DNA from: Microbacterium atlanticum
Lineage (GTDB): Bacteria > Actinomycetota > Actinomycetes > Actinomycetales > Microbacteriaceae
Direction of reading: 5' to 3'
NCBI RefSeq assembly: GCF_015277815.1
Contig: NZ_CP063813.1
Coordinates: 2,232,001-2,296,000, forward strand
Length of the DNA stretch: 64,000 nucleotides
The notes under the pieces are model-generated. The model was not told the DNA's origin and made no database searches. It saw nothing but the letters and a program-made list of their open reading frames with translations. Both the position numbers and the translations under genes were made by a program. Each line of letters begins with the position of its first letter. Within the stretch, counting starts at the first letter, position 1. Shown one piece after another: positions 34,566 to 46,976 of the stretch.

Positions 34566-36764
34566 ATGTCCCACCCCTCCCGCCCCCGCCGCATCCGGAC
34601 CGTGCTCAGCGCGGTCGCGGCATCCGTCGCCGTCGTCTGCGCGGGTGCGCTCGCCGTGCCCACCGCCTCGGCGGCAACGGTCGATGACGGGCCGGTCGAC
34701 GCCGGCGTCTTCGTCGACAGGGTCGACGGCCTCGCCGAGGACTTCGCGATGGGGGTCGACGTGTCGACCGTGCTGTCGCTCGAGGAGAGCGGCGTGGTGT
34801 TCCGCGACGCCGCGGGCGAGCCGGCCGACCTGTTCGCGGTGCTCGCCGACAACGGCGTGAACTCGGTGCGCATCCGCGTCTGGAACGACCCGTACGACGC
34901 GTCGGGCCGCGGCTACGGCGGCGGCACGGTGGACGTGGACCGGGCCGTCCGGATCGGGCAGCGCGCGACCGCCGCCGGCCTGGACGTGCTCGTCGACTTC
35001 CACTACTCCGACTTCTGGGCCGACCCCGCCCGCCAGCTGGCGCCGAAGGCGTGGCAGGGGCTCAGCGACGCCGACACGGTCACCGCGCTGCACGACTTCA
35101 CCGCCGATGCGCTGCAGCGCTTCGAGGACGCGGGCGTGGATGTGCGGATGGTGCAGGTCGGCAACGAGACCAACAACGCCATCGCGGGGCACACGCGTCC
35201 GGGGCGCGAGATCGACGCGCAGTTCGCGGCGCTCGTCTCGGCGGGCAGCGCCGCCGTGCGCGAGGTGCTTCCCGACGCCCTCGTCGCCGTGCACTTCACG
35301 AACCCCGAGACGCCGGGCCGCTACGCGACCTATGCGGCGGGGCTCGACGCCTTCGACGTCGACTACGACGTCTTCGCGAGCTCCTACTACCCGTACTGGC
35401 ACGGCGCGATCGACAACCTCACGGCCGTGCTGACGGAGGTCGCCACGACCTACGGCAAGCAGGTCATCGTCGCCGAGACGAGCTGGGCGCACACGCTCGA
35501 GGACGGCGACGGCTACCCGAACGTCATCGGGGCGGGCGGCATCACCGGCCAGTACCCGGTGAGCGTGCAGGGGCAGGCGTGGGAGCTGCGCGACGTGATC
35601 GCCGCGGTCGCCGCGGTCGGCGATGCCGGCATCGGCGTCTACTACTGGGAGCCCGCGTGGCTTCCGGTCGGGCCGCCGTCCGAGGTCGAGGCGAACCGAC
35701 TGCTCTGGGAGCAGTTCGGCTCGGGCTGGGCGACGAGCGCGGCCGGCGACTACGATCCCGTCCACGTCGGCGAGTACTACGGCGGTTCGGCGTGGGACAA
35801 CCAGGCCCTCTTCGCGTGGGACGGCACGCCGCTCGAGTCGCTGCGCACCTTCTCCTACGTGCGGACCGGCGCCGTCGCGCCGCGCGAGATCGTGTCGGTC
35901 GAGGAGGTGTCGCTCCTCGTCGTCGACGGCGCCCCGATCGCGCTGCCCGACACCGTCGAGGTCGCCTACAACGACCGCACCACCGAGCAGCACGCGGTGC
36001 ACTGGAGCGACGCCGTCGCGTGGATCCGCGGACCCGGCGCGTACTCGATCCCAGGGAAGACCGACTCCGGGCTCGACGTGACCGCGGACGTCACGGTCGA
36101 GGCGCCGAACCTCGTCGTGAACCCCGGCTTCGAGAGCGCCGACATGAGCGCGTGGACGCTCACCGGACCGGCGGCCAGGCAGGAGACGGCCGACGGCTTC
36201 GCGGGCGACTACGCCGTCACCTTCTGGAACGGGTCCGCGTACGAGACGTCGGCGTCGCAGACCGTCACCGGCGTGCCCGCCGGAACGTACGTGCTGCAGG
36301 CGACGACGCAGGGCACCAACAGCCCCGCCACCGACACCCGGACGCTCGAGGCGACGACCTCGGCGGGCACCTGGACCGCGCCGCTGGAGTTCACCGTGTG
36401 GAACGACTTCCACACGGCGACGGTGCCCGGCATCGTGGTGGGAGAGGACGGCGTCGTCTCGATCTCGGCCGAGTTCTCGCTGTCGGCCGGAGCGTGGGGC
36501 GTTCTGGACGAGGTGCGACTCGTCGACGCGGCATCGGTGGGCGGCGGGTCGCAGCCCGACACGACGGCGCTCGAGCAGGCCCTCGCCGATGCGGCATCCG
36601 TCGACCGCGACCGCTACTCGGTCGACTCGCTCGCCGTCCTCGACGACGCGATCGCCGTCGGCGAGGTCGTCCTCGCCGGATCGAAGGCGACCGCTGCGGA
36701 CGTGAAGGCCGCCACGAAGCAGGTCGACAAGGCGATCCACCGCCTGAAGAAGGCCAAGCGGTAG
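34566..36764 (+). CDS. ganB: Secreted endo-beta-1,4-galactanase, GH53 with CBM61-like domain
   Basis: A 732-residue exported enzyme. Signal peptide to about residue 36 (PTASA cleavage). GH53 barrel at about 55-400 with acid/base Glu201 in VGNETNNA and nucleophile Glu304 in VIVAETSWAH, plus the family segment VRIRVWNDP. Then an Ig-like domain (about 440-515), a galactan-binding CBM61-like domain (NLVVNPGFESADMSAWTL to VLDEVRLV, about 518-655) and a helical FIVAR-like tail rich in Lys. It would cut galactan outside the cell to oligomers for the GanSPQ importer. No sortase motif; retention, if any, would be through the basic tail. Confidence 0.92.
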   Translation: MSHPSRPRRIRTVLSAVAASVAVVCAGALAVPTASAATVDDGPVDAGVFVDRVDGLAEDFAMGVDVSTVLSLEESGVVFRDAAGEPADLFAVLADNGVNSVRIRVWNDPYDASGRGYGGGTVDVDRAVRIGQRATAAGLDVLVDFHYSDFWADPARQLAPKAWQGLSDADTVTALHDFTADALQRFEDAGVDVRMVQVGNETNNAIAGHTRPGREIDAQFAALVSAGSAAVREVLPDALVAVHFTNPETPGRYATYAAGLDAFDVDYDVFASSYYPYWHGAIDNLTAVLTEVATTYGKQVIVAETSWAHTLEDGDGYPNVIGAGGITGQYPVSVQGQAWELRDVIAAVAAVGDAGIGVYYWEPAWLPVGPPSEVEANRLLWEQFGSGWATSAAGDYDPVHVGEYYGGSAWDNQALFAWDGTPLESLRTFSYVRTGAVAPREIVSVEEVSLLVVDGAPIALPDTVEVAYNDRTTEQHAVHWSDAVAWIRGPGAYSIPGKTDSGLDVTADVTVEAPNLVVNPGFESADMSAWTLTGPAARQETADGFAGDYAVTFWNGSAYETSASQTVTGVPAGTYVLQATTQGTNSPATDTRTLEATTSAGTWTAPLEFTVWNDFHTATVPGIVVGEDGVVSISAEFSLSAGAWGVLDEVRLVDAASVGGGSQPDTTALEQALADAASVDRDRYSVDSLAVLDDAIAVGEVVLAGSKATAADVKAATKQVDKAIHRLKKAKR

Positions 36765-36784
36765 GGACCGCCCACCGGCGGCGC

Positions 36785-37603
36785 TCAGTCCCGCGCGGAC
36801 AGAGACGCCTGATAGAGCTCGCGGCTGGAGTGTCCCGTCACCTGGGACACTTCGGCCGCGGCGTCCTTGCGCCGCACGCCGCCGGCGACGAGGGCGACCA
36901 CTTGGGCGACCGCATCCGGGAAGGCGACGGCGCGCGCGGCGGCCCCCGCCACCACGATGACCACCTCGCCGCGCACGCCGCCGTCGGCCCACTCGACGAG
37001 CTCGGAGAGGGTCCCCCGCGCGACTTCCTCGTGCAGCTTCGTCAGCTCGCGGCACACGGCCGCCCGCCGATCCGCTCCGAACTCGGCGGCCATGTCGGCC
37101 AGGGTCGCGGCCACGCGCGACGGCGCCTCGAAGAACACCATCGTGCGAGGTTCGCCGGCGAGGGCACGGAAGGCCGCGAGTCGCTCGCCCTGCTTGCGCC
37201 CGACGAATCCCTCGAATGTGAATCTGTCTGTCGGCAGGCCCGACACGGCGAGCGCGGTCAGGACGGCGCTCGGGCCGGGGATCGCCGTGACCTGCACGCC
37301 CGCCGCGGCGGCCGCGGCGACGAGCCCGTAGCCGGGATCGCTCACCGTCGGCATGCCGGCGTCGCTCAGGACGAGCACGTCCCCGTCGCGGGCGAGGGCG
37401 ACGAGCTCGGGCGCCCGCTCCTTCTCGTTGTGGTCGTGCAGGGCGATCAGGCGCGGGCGGTTGCCGACGCCGAGCGCGGCGAGCAGGCGCTGCGTGGTGC
37501 GGGTGTCCTCGGCGGCGACGACCGTGGCGCTCTCCAGCGCCTCGACCAGCCGGCGGGAGGCGTCCCCGAGGTTTCCGATCGGGGTCGCCGCGAGGATGAT
37601 CAC
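36785..37603 (-). CDS. rsmI: 16S rRNA (cytidine1402-2'-O)-methyltransferase
   Basis: Methylates the ribose of C1402 in the decoding centre. A 272-residue SAM-dependent enzyme of the tetrapyrrole-methylase fold: ATPIGNLGDASRR at the N-terminus, AAEDTRTTQRLL, VLVLSDAGMPTVSDPG, IPGPSAVLTALAVSGL, and FEGFVGRK. Start GTG at 37603 lies 6 nt from TAGGCT (minus strand 37615-37610). It diverges from pmt, as in many Actinobacteria. It converges with the galactanase gene, 20 nt between stops. Confidence 0.95.
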   Translation of the reverse strand: MIILAATPIGNLGDASRRLVEALESATVVAAEDTRTTQRLLAALGVGNRPRLIALHDHNEKERAPELVALARDGDVLVLSDAGMPTVSDPGYGLVAAAAAAGVQVTAIPGPSAVLTALAVSGLPTDRFTFEGFVGRKQGERLAAFRALAGEPRTMVFFEAPSRVAATLADMAAEFGADRRAAVCRELTKLHEEVARGTLSELVEWADGGVRGEVVIVVAGAAARAVAFPDAVAQVVALVAGGVRRKDAAAEVSQVTGHSSRELYQASLSARD

Positions 37604-37609
37604 GCCCTC

Positions 37610-37619
37610 AGCCTAGACT
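37610..37619. promoter_or_regulatory. Overlapping divergent -10 boxes of rsmI and pmt
   Basis: AGCCTAGACT contains TAGGCT on the minus strand (37615-37610; 6 nt to the rsmI GTG) and TAGACT on the plus strand (37614-37619; 7 nt to the pmt GTG). The two boxes share two base pairs, and the start codons are only 23 nt apart. Confidence 0.65.
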
Positions 37620-37626
37620 TGACCGG

Positions 37627-39210
37627 GTGACGGATGCCCCGCGGCTCGAGACCGACGAGACCGCCGCGCCGCTCCTCCCCCCGGCCCGGCCGAGCCTCTA
37701 CGACCGGTTCACCCGCCGCCTCGGCGAGGACCCACGGGCGGCCCGCCTCTACGCCTGGCTGGGCCCCGCCATCGTCCTCCTCATCGCCGCCGTCCTGCGC
37801 CTGTGGAATCTCGCCGCCGCGCATGACCTGATGAACCAGTTCGACGAGACGTACTACGTCAAGGACGCCTGGACCCTGCTGAACCTGGGCTACGAGGGCT
37901 CGTGGCCGGCCGACGCCAACGACCGATTCCTGTCGGGCGATGTCGACGCCTTCACCGACGAGCCGTCGTTCGTCGTGCACCCGCCGCTCGGAAAGTGGAT
38001 CATCGCGCTCGGCATGATGGCGCTCGGCCCGGGGTCCGGGTGGGGATGGCGCATCACCGTCGCCCTGCTGGGCACAGCGGCGGTGCTGCTGCTGATGCTG
38101 ATCGCGAAGCGACTCACGCGCTCCACCACCTTCGCCGTCGTGGCCGGCCTCCTCATGGCCGTCGACGGCCTGGCGATCTCGATGAGCCGCGTCGCGCTCC
38201 TGGACACGCCGCTCACCTTCTTCGTGCTGCTGGGGTTCCTCTTCGTCCTCCTCGACCGCGAGCGGACGATGACGCGCATCGCAGGGACCGTCGCGGCACG
38301 GCACGAGGGGGACGTGCCGCCGTCGTGGGGCCCGGTGCTCTGGAACCGCCCGTGGATCGTCGCGGCGGGCGCCGCTCTCGGTGCCGCGAGCGCCGTGAAG
38401 TGGTCGGGCGCCTGGGTGCTCGCCGGCCTGGGGGTCTACCTCGTCGTGACCGACGCGCTGGCACGACGCCGCGCCGGCGTGCTGCTCTGGCCGACGGATG
38501 CCGTGCGCCAGGGCCTTGCGACGTTCCTGCTGTTCGTCCCGGTCGCCGTCCTCGTCTACGTCGCCTCCTGGACGGGGTGGCTGGTGACCGACAACGGGTA
38601 CGACCGCCAGTCGGGCGGCAGCGCGATGGAGAGCCTGTGGCGCTACCACGTCGCGATGTACGAGTCGACGTCGGGGATCGTCGCGCACCACGCGTATGAG
38701 AGCCCCGCGTGGCAGTGGCCGCTGCTGCTGCGTCCGACCGGCATCTACTACCGTCAGGATGCGTTCGGCGTCGACGGCTGCCAGGCGGCGAACGGGTGCT
38801 CCGAGGTGATCTCGTCGATGCCGAACCCGCTGGTCTGGTACGCGGGCGTCATCGCCGTCCTGTACCTCGCCTACCGGTTCGTGGTGGCCCGCGACTGGCG
38901 TCACGCGCTCGTGCTCACGGGGGTCGCGGTGACCTACGTGCCGTGGCTGTTCCTGCCGGAGCGCACGGTGTTCCACTTCTACACGGTGGCCATCCTGCCG
39001 TTCGTGCTCCTCGCGCTGACCTTCGCCCTGCGCGACATCGCAGGCGGTCAGTCGACCGACGCGTACCGACGTCTGACCGGTCAGCGTCTCGTGCTGGTCT
39101 TCCTCGGCGTCGCGCTGGCGCTGTCGGCGTTCTGGTACCCGATCATCTCGGCCATGACCGTGCCCTACGACTTCTGGCACCTGCACATGTGGATGCCGAG
39201 CTGGGTGTGA
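37627..39210 (+). CDS. pmt: Polyprenyl-phosphate-mannose-protein mannosyltransferase
   Basis: A 527-residue GT39 membrane enzyme with about ten hydrophobic helices. The first extracytoplasmic loop carries the catalytic pair in NQFDETYYVKDAW, followed by VVHPPLGKWII and the SRVALLDTPLTFF segment typical of Pmt. It mannosylates exported proteins using polyprenyl-phosphate-mannose. The C-terminal MWMPSWV matches actinobacterial Pmt ends. GTG at 37627 is 7 nt from its -10 box, so the mRNA is probably leaderless. It converges with the YyaL-like gene, 9 nt apart. Confidence 0.94.
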   Translation: MTDAPRLETDETAAPLLPPARPSLYDRFTRRLGEDPRAARLYAWLGPAIVLLIAAVLRLWNLAAAHDLMNQFDETYYVKDAWTLLNLGYEGSWPADANDRFLSGDVDAFTDEPSFVVHPPLGKWIIALGMMALGPGSGWGWRITVALLGTAAVLLLMLIAKRLTRSTTFAVVAGLLMAVDGLAISMSRVALLDTPLTFFVLLGFLFVLLDRERTMTRIAGTVAARHEGDVPPSWGPVLWNRPWIVAAGAALGAASAVKWSGAWVLAGLGVYLVVTDALARRRAGVLLWPTDAVRQGLATFLLFVPVAVLVYVASWTGWLVTDNGYDRQSGGSAMESLWRYHVAMYESTSGIVAHHAYESPAWQWPLLLRPTGIYYRQDAFGVDGCQAANGCSEVISSMPNPLVWYAGVIAVLYLAYRFVVARDWRHALVLTGVAVTYVPWLFLPERTVFHFYTVAILPFVLLALTFALRDIAGGQSTDAYRRLTGQRLVLVFLGVALALSAFWYPIISAMTVPYDFWHLHMWMPSWV

Positions 39211-39219
39211 GGCCTGCCG

Positions 39220-41070
<1,851 letters not shown>

Positions 41071-41096
41071 GACATCCGCTCCCTCGTCGCGCGAGG

Positions 41097-42493
<1,397 letters not shown>

Positions 42494-42580
42494 CTGCGCA
42501 CTCCTGGGGAGACCGCGGCGGTGTGGAGGAGTCGCCGGCGCCGGGAAGCGTGCTCTGCCGGCGAGGGTGTTCTGCAGAGG

Positions 42581-42892
42581 GCGTTGAACTTCCGGTTCAC
42601 ACGGACTGTGCGGCTCTCCGCGCCCTCCCCGACGCGCCCGGCCCCCTCACACACCCCTGCTCCCGAACCCCGCGCAACCTCCCGCTCACACAGCCCCGCT
42701 CCGAACCCCGCGCAACCTCCCGCTCACACAGCGCCGCTCCAGGGTTCCCGCGCAACCTCCTCCTCACACAGCCCCGCTCCGAACCCCGCGCAACCTCCTC
42801 CTCACACAGCCCCGCTCCCGAACCCCGCGCAACCTCCTCCTCACACACGTCGCGGGACCTTGAGATCGTTGTGTGAGCAGGAAGTTCAATGC
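42581..42892. repeat. Palindromic intergenic repeat array (five 38-40-bp units between inverted arms)
   Basis: This fills most of the 461-nt gene-free stretch between the ArsR gene and hrpA. Five direct units beginning CGCGCAACCTCC start at 42671, 42709, 42749, 42787 and 42826 (period 38, 40, 38, 39). Each contains CTCACACAGC and CCGCTCC. A degenerate half unit precedes them. The array is bracketed by 22-bp inverted arms at 42581-42602 and 42871-42892, identical at 19 of 22 positions. Arms and units share the pattern AACnTCCnnnTCACAC, so the whole element seems built from one short motif. No protein-coding character and no transposase nearby. Confidence 0.8.
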
Positions 42893-42940
42893 GTTGGCGA
42901 GAAGGTGCGTTCCGAGAAGGGCCGCGACCCGCCGACCGGT

Positions 42941-42946
42941 TACGAT
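42941..42946 (+). promoter_or_regulatory. -10 box (TACGAT) for hrpA
   Basis: TACGAT lies 8 nt upstream of the hrpA ATG at 42955, just beyond the repeat array. The spacing allows a leaderless or nearly leaderless mRNA. Confidence 0.5.
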
Positions 42947-42954
42947 CGAAGGCT

Positions 42955-45900
42955 ATGTCTGCGCCCGCGCCCGTCATCTCGTATCCCCCCGAGCTGCCCG
43001 TCAGCGCGGCGCGGGACGAGATCGCGCGCGCGATCCGCGACCACCAGGTGGTGATCGTCGCCGGGGCCACCGGGTCGGGGAAGACCACGCAGCTGCCCAA
43101 GATCGCGCTGGAGCTCGGCCGCACGCGCATCGCGCACACCCAGCCCCGCCGCCTCGCGGCGCGGACGATCGCCGAGCGCGTCGCGGAGGAGCTGGGGGTG
43201 GCGCTCGGCACCACCGTCGGCTATAAGGTGCGCTTCACCGACAAGGTGTCGGAGGACACCCGGATCGCCCTCATGACCGACGGCATCCTGCTCAACGAGA
43301 TCCACCGCGACCGGCTGCTGCGCCGCTACGACACGATCATCATCGACGAGGCCCACGAGCGCTCCCTCAACGTCGACTTCCTGCTCGGCTACCTGCACCG
43401 CATCCTGCCGAAGCGCCCCGACCTGAAGGTGATCATCACCAGCGCGACGATCGACCCCGAGAGCTTCGCGAAGCACTTCGCGACCCGTTCGACAGCGGCG
43501 GCGACGGAGCCGCAGCCGGCGCCGATCATCGAGGTGTCCGGCCGCACCTACCCGGTGGAGGTGCGCTACCGCCCGCCGGCGGCATCCGGCGAGGACGAGT
43601 CCGACGACGTCGACGGCATCACGTCGGCGCTGCGCGAGCTCGACCGGGAACCGGCCGGCGACGTGCTGGTGTTCCTCCCCGGCGAGGCCGAGATCCGCGA
43701 TGCCGCCGACGCGGTGCGCGGGCTGTACGCGAAGGACGCCGCCCCGACCGAGGTGCTGCCGCTGTACGGGCGACTCTCGGCGGCCGAGCAGCACCGGGTC
43801 TTCGAGCCGTCGCGGGTGGCCGGCGTCCGCCGGCGCGTGATCCTCGCCACCAACGTGGCCGAGACGAGCCTCACGGTGCCGGGGATCCGGTACGTCGTCG
43901 ACACCGGAACCGCGCGCATCTCGCGGTACAGCAACCGCAGCAAGGTGCAGCGTCTGCCGATCGAGCCGGTGTCGCAGGCGTCGGCCCAGCAGCGCTCCGG
44001 ACGCGCGGGGCGCACGAGTCCCGGTGTCGCCATCCGCCTCTACGCCGAAGAGGACTTCCAGGCCAGACCGGAGTTCACCGAGCCTGAGATCCTGCGCACG
44101 AGCCTCGCCTCGGTCATCCTGCAGATGCTGGCGCTCGGGTTCGGCGACATCTCGTCGTTCCCGTTCCTGACCCCGCCGGACTCCCGCGGCGTCAAAGCCG
44201 CCCTCGACCTGCTGATCGAGCTCGGCGCGGTGCGCCCGGCGTCAGGAGGCCGCGACCAGCCCGCCCTCACCGAGATGGGCCGGGAGATCTCGCGGCTTCC
44301 GATCGACCCCCGCTTCGCGCGCATGCTCGTCGAGGCCCGTCGCACCGGCGTGCTGCGCGACGTGCTGGCGATCGTTTCGGGGATGTCGATCCAGGACGTC
44401 CGAGAGCGCCCCGAGGACCGCCGGGAGGAGGCCGACCGCCTGCACGCGCGGTTCACCGATCCGTCGAGCGACTTCCTGAGCCTGCTGAATCTGTGGAACC
44501 ACCTGCAGGAGAAGCAGGCCGAACTGGGCTCCAGCGCGTTCCGGCGGCTCTGCCGCGCCGAGCATCTCAACTACGTGCGCGTCCGCGAGTGGGCCGACGT
44601 GCACCGGCAGCTGAGCTCGCTCGTGAAGGCGCCCCGACCCTCGACGCGCCCCGGGACCGATGGCCAACGCACCGCCGATCCCGACGAGATCCACAAGGCG
44701 ATCCTCGCCGGCCTGCTGTCTCAGCTCGGCATCCTCGACGAGCGCACGGTGAGCCCCCCGCGAGACCGGCGGCCTGCCGGCGGCGGCCGACCGGGTGGGG
44801 CCGAGTACCTCGGCTCGCGCGGCACGCGCTTCGCGATCTTCCCCGGCTCGGCGCTGCGCAAGAAGCGCCCGAGCGCGGTCATGGCCGCCGAAGTGGTCGA
44901 GACCAGCCGCCTCTTCGCGCGCACGGTCGCGGCCATCGACCCCGCGTGGGCCGAGCCGCTCGCCGGCGACCTCGCGAAGCGGTCGCTGAGCGAGCCGCAC
45001 TGGTCCAAGGCGTCGGGCGCGGCATCCGCGTACGAGAAGGTCACGCTCTTCGGCCTCGAGATCATCCCGAAGCGCCGCGTGCAGCTCGCCCGCTTCGACC
45101 GGCCGTTCGCCCGCGAGCTCTTCCTCCGCCATGCGCTCGTCGAGGGCGAGTGGGACTCGACCCACCTCGACAAGCGGCTGACGGCCTTCGAGCGGCGCAA
45201 CCTCGAGCTGCGCCGGCGGCTCGAGAAGATCGAGGAGCGCGAGCGCCGGCGCGACATCCTCGTCGGCGACGAGGCCGTCTACCGGTTCTACGATGCGCGC
45301 ATCCCGCGCGACGTGTTCGACGCCCGGTCGTTCGAGGCGTGGTGGAAGGATGCCTCGACCCGGACGCCGCGCCTGCTCGACATGACGGAGGCCGACCTGG
45401 TCGACGAGGCGTCGCGCGGCGACGAGAGGGACTTCCCGGCGCGCTGGTCCCAGGGCGACCAGGTGCTCTCGCTCGCCTACCGGTTCGAGCCCGGTGCGCC
45501 CGATGACGGCGTCACCGCCGTGGTGCCGCTCGCACTGCTGGCTCAGCTGCGGCCGGACGGCTTCGACTGGCAGGTGCCGGGCATGCGCGACGAGCTCATC
45601 ACCGCGCTCCTGCGCGCGCTGCCGAAGTCCATCCGGCGGCACGTCGTGCCTGCTGCCGATTGGGCGGCGACCTTCGCCGCCGACCTCGAGGGACAGGGTC
45701 CGGAGGCCCACGACGGGATGCCTCCGCTCGGCCTCCGCGACGCCCTCGCCGCACGCATCCAGCGGGTCGCGAACCAGCCCGTGACGGGCGCGGACTTCGA
45801 ACTCGACCGCGTCCCGGCGCATCTGCAGATCTCGTTCCGGGCCGTCGACGAGCGCGGACGCACCGTCGGCTCCGATCGCGACCTCCGCGCGCTCCAGGAG

Positions 45901-46923
45901 CGCCTCTCCGACCGGGTGCGCGCGTCCGTCTCGAAGTCGCTGACGGCCCGACCTGCGGGCAAGCGCCCCGGTCCGCCGTCCCCCGGCGCGGCGTCTGGCG
46001 GCCCCGCGGGTGCGACGGCCGGTGAGAGGGAGGGCAGCGGGGCGGCGACGGGCTTCACCGAGCGCGCCGGACTCACCGACTGGACCTTCGGCGACCTTCC
46101 CGACGTCGTCGACACCAGGGTGGCCGGGGGCGTGGTCCGCGGCTATCCCGCCATCGTCGACGAGGGCTCGACCGTCGCGCTCCGCATCGAGGCGACCCCC
46201 GAGGCGGCGGCCCGCGCCACGCGGCAGGGAGTGCGCCGGCTCGTGCTGCTGTCGGTGCCGTCCCCCGCGGCGTACGTGCTCGAACACCTCACGTCCGCCG
46301 AGAAGCTCGCGCTGGCGGCATCCCCGTATCCGTCTGCCAAGTCGCTCATCGAGGACTGCCGAGTGGCGGTGGCCGACGCGGTGATCGCGCGGACCGCAGC
46401 GGGCGGCGCGGTGCGCACCCGCGCGGGGTTCGAGACCGTGCGCGACGCACTGTCGATGGTCGTGGTCGACGAGCTCTTCCGGACGGTGTCGCTGGCCGCC
46501 CGCATCCTCGTTGCGACCCGCGAGGTGGAGCGGGCGCTCCGCGATGCGAACTCGCTGACGCTGCTGGGGGCGCTGGGCGACGTGAAGTCCCAGCTCTCCG
46601 GACTGGTCTTCCCGGGCTTCGTGGCGCGGACGGGCACCGAGCGCCTCGCGCACCTGCCGCGCTACCTGCGCGGCGCCCTCGACCGGCTGCGCGCGCTGTC
46701 CGACAACCCGGGGCGGGACCGGCAGCGGATGACGGAGTTCGAGCGCGCGGCCGCGGTGTTCGCCGATGCCGGCGGCACGATTCCGCCGGCGGAGGACGCG
46801 CCGGCTCCCCTCGTGCATGCGCGGTGGCTGCTCGAGGAGTACCGGGTGAGCCTCTTCGCCCAGACGCTCGGTACCGCCGAGCCGGTGTCGCTGCAGCGCA
46901 TCCAGAAGGCGCTGCGCGGCTGA
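42955..46923 (+). CDS. hrpA: ATP-dependent RNA helicase HrpA
   Basis: A 1322-residue DEAH-box helicase, full length for the family. Motif I GATGSGKTT (37-45), motif Ia TQPRRLAARTIAERV, motif II DEAH (131-134), motif III SAT (163-165), motif VI QRSGRAGR, then winged-helix, HA2 and OB-fold regions and the long C-terminal DUF3418 region. HrpA remodels RNA and rescues collided ribosomes in E. coli; the same role is inferred. A linker near 1000-1030 is Gly/Ala/Pro-rich and low in complexity. It is preceded by the repeat array and has its own -10 box. Confidence 0.95.
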   Translation: MSAPAPVISYPPELPVSAARDEIARAIRDHQVVIVAGATGSGKTTQLPKIALELGRTRIAHTQPRRLAARTIAERVAEELGVALGTTVGYKVRFTDKVSEDTRIALMTDGILLNEIHRDRLLRRYDTIIIDEAHERSLNVDFLLGYLHRILPKRPDLKVIITSATIDPESFAKHFATRSTAAATEPQPAPIIEVSGRTYPVEVRYRPPAASGEDESDDVDGITSALRELDREPAGDVLVFLPGEAEIRDAADAVRGLYAKDAAPTEVLPLYGRLSAAEQHRVFEPSRVAGVRRRVILATNVAETSLTVPGIRYVVDTGTARISRYSNRSKVQRLPIEPVSQASAQQRSGRAGRTSPGVAIRLYAEEDFQARPEFTEPEILRTSLASVILQMLALGFGDISSFPFLTPPDSRGVKAALDLLIELGAVRPASGGRDQPALTEMGREISRLPIDPRFARMLVEARRTGVLRDVLAIVSGMSIQDVRERPEDRREEADRLHARFTDPSSDFLSLLNLWNHLQEKQAELGSSAFRRLCRAEHLNYVRVREWADVHRQLSSLVKAPRPSTRPGTDGQRTADPDEIHKAILAGLLSQLGILDERTVSPPRDRRPAGGGRPGGAEYLGSRGTRFAIFPGSALRKKRPSAVMAAEVVETSRLFARTVAAIDPAWAEPLAGDLAKRSLSEPHWSKASGAASAYEKVTLFGLEIIPKRRVQLARFDRPFARELFLRHALVEGEWDSTHLDKRLTAFERRNLELRRRLEKIEERERRRDILVGDEAVYRFYDARIPRDVFDARSFEAWWKDASTRTPRLLDMTEADLVDEASRGDERDFPARWSQGDQVLSLAYRFEPGAPDDGVTAVVPLALLAQLRPDGFDWQVPGMRDELITALLRALPKSIRRHVVPAADWAATFAADLEGQGPEAHDGMPPLGLRDALAARIQRVANQPVTGADFELDRVPAHLQISFRAVDERGRTVGSDRDLRALQERLSDRVRASVSKSLTARPAGKRPGPPSPGAASGGPAGATAGEREGSGAATGFTERAGLTDWTFGDLPDVVDTRVAGGVVRGYPAIVDEGSTVALRIEATPEAAARATRQGVRRLVLLSVPSPAAYVLEHLTSAEKLALAASPYPSAKSLIEDCRVAVADAVIARTAAGGAVRTRAGFETVRDALSMVVVDELFRTVSLAARILVATREVERALRDANSLTLLGALGDVKSQLSGLVFPGFVARTGTERLAHLPRYLRGALDRLRALSDNPGRDRQRMTEFERAAAVFADAGGTIPPAEDAPAPLVHARWLLEEYRVSLFAQTLGTAEPVSLQRIQKALRG

Positions 46924-46976
46924 CGCCGGGCACCGAGCCGGGAATAGGCGTCCGCAGGACAGGAGTTGCGCACCAC

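Noticed and set aside
34482..37055. 857-codon minus-strand frame opposite the galactanase gene
   Set aside because: Antisense shadow caused by high GC; the plus-strand GH53 frame has signal peptide, catalytic residues and domain order.
42671..42850. Possible CRISPR array (five units, period 38-40 bp)
   Set aside because: The repeated part covers almost the whole unit with no unique spacers, and no cas genes are present.
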